DNA of 6,837 nt, taken from positions 1-6,837 of the forward strand of contig JBGQHM010000366.1 in assembly GCA_041497995.1 (NCBI GenBank). Reading direction: 5' to 3'. How positions within the stretch are numbered: the first letter of the stretch is position 1; every line of letters begins with the position of its first letter. Made by a program: the position numbers and the translations under genes. This DNA is from DATKMS01 sp041497995. GTDB taxonomy: Bacteria > Desulfobacterota > Binatia > HRBIN30. The notes under the pieces were generated by a model. That model was not told where the DNA came from and did no database searches. It worked only from the letters and a program-made list of their open reading frames with translations. Positions 6,752 through 6,837 of the stretch are shown piece by piece.

Positions 6752-6837
6752 TCGGGCTGGCTACCAAATGATACGCACGGCGGCCAGCGTGAAAGTGGGG
6801 GGTGGGACATTGACGCGCGTGCGCCGACGCCTTACCC
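6752..6837. other. Stretch upstream of the aminopeptidase gene
   Basis: This 86-base stretch contains no recognisable gene. On the minus strand all three frames were read. One has a TAG just before the aminopeptidase ATG. One has a TAA at 6834-6832, then a 20-codon mini-frame from 6810 that meets the aminopeptidase start in an ATGA overlap. One is open from the edge to a TGA at 6680-6678 inside the aminopeptidase gene, but its translation is Arg- and Cys-rich and resembles nothing I know. On the plus strand there is a G-rich run (6797-6806) and an isolated TTGACG (6810-6815) too near the edge to judge as a divergent promoter. Confidence 0.5.
6768..6773 (-). promoter_or_regulatory. Candidate -10 box for the aminopeptidase gene
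   Basis: On the minus strand this hexamer reads TATCAT, five of six matches to the sigma-70 -10 consensus, in an otherwise GC-rich stretch. No good -35 box is found 16-18 bases upstream; the best is CTTTCA with a 16-base spacer, three of six matches. If used, transcription would start about 10 bases before the ATG, leaving almost no leader. No clear Shine-Dalgarno sequence precedes the ATG. This is sequence resemblance only. Confidence 0.25.

Noticed and set aside
6678..6836. Minus-strand frame open from the right edge, ending inside the aminopeptidase, as the tail of an upstream gene
   Set aside because: It would overlap the aminopeptidase signal sequence by more than 70 bases, and its translation is Arg/Cys-rich without recognisable features. 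Chance openness over about 50 codons is common at this GC content.

Overview
This 6.8 kb window is GC-rich (roughly 60-65% by eye) and holds two large genes, both on the minus strand. No RNA gene, transposon, CRISPR array or phage-like gene is visible. The high GC and the envelope-directed proteins would suit a Gram-negative bacterium such as a myxobacterium, a former deltaproteobacterium, Binatota or an environmental proteobacterium. That is inference: no taxonomic marker is present.

Layout, in the direction of transcription (from high to low coordinates). Bases 6837-6752 are an 86-base upstream stretch with a candidate -10 box. Bases 6751-4076 encode a complete 891-residue exported M1-family zinc aminopeptidase with every catalytic motif intact. 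Bases 4075-3952 are a 124-base intergenic gap with no convincing terminator and another weak -10-like box. From 3951 to the left edge, one uninterrupted frame of 1317 codons encodes the N-terminal part of a very large exported protein made of many beta-sandwich-like modules. Its stop codon lies outside the window. No long minus-strand ORF of the usual start-to-stop kind represents this second gene, because it runs off the edge; it was recovered by translating the minus strand codon by codon.

The large protein has an N-terminal signal sequence, a recurring G-x-Y-x-hydrophobic strand motif at a dozen places, a clear PPC-like module near residues 995-1046, a proline-rich linker and a few cysteines. 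Several of its phrases resemble very large bacterial proteins annotated as alpha-2-macroglobulin-like, as far as I recall. The diagnostic thioester region is not in the window, so that assignment stays tentative.

The two genes have the same orientation and both products carry export signals. A secreted or lipid-anchored peptidase and a giant extracytoplasmic protein could form an envelope or nutrient-acquisition unit, but nothing in the sequence proves a functional link. The long plus-strand frames are antisense shadows, read in register with the minus-strand codons.
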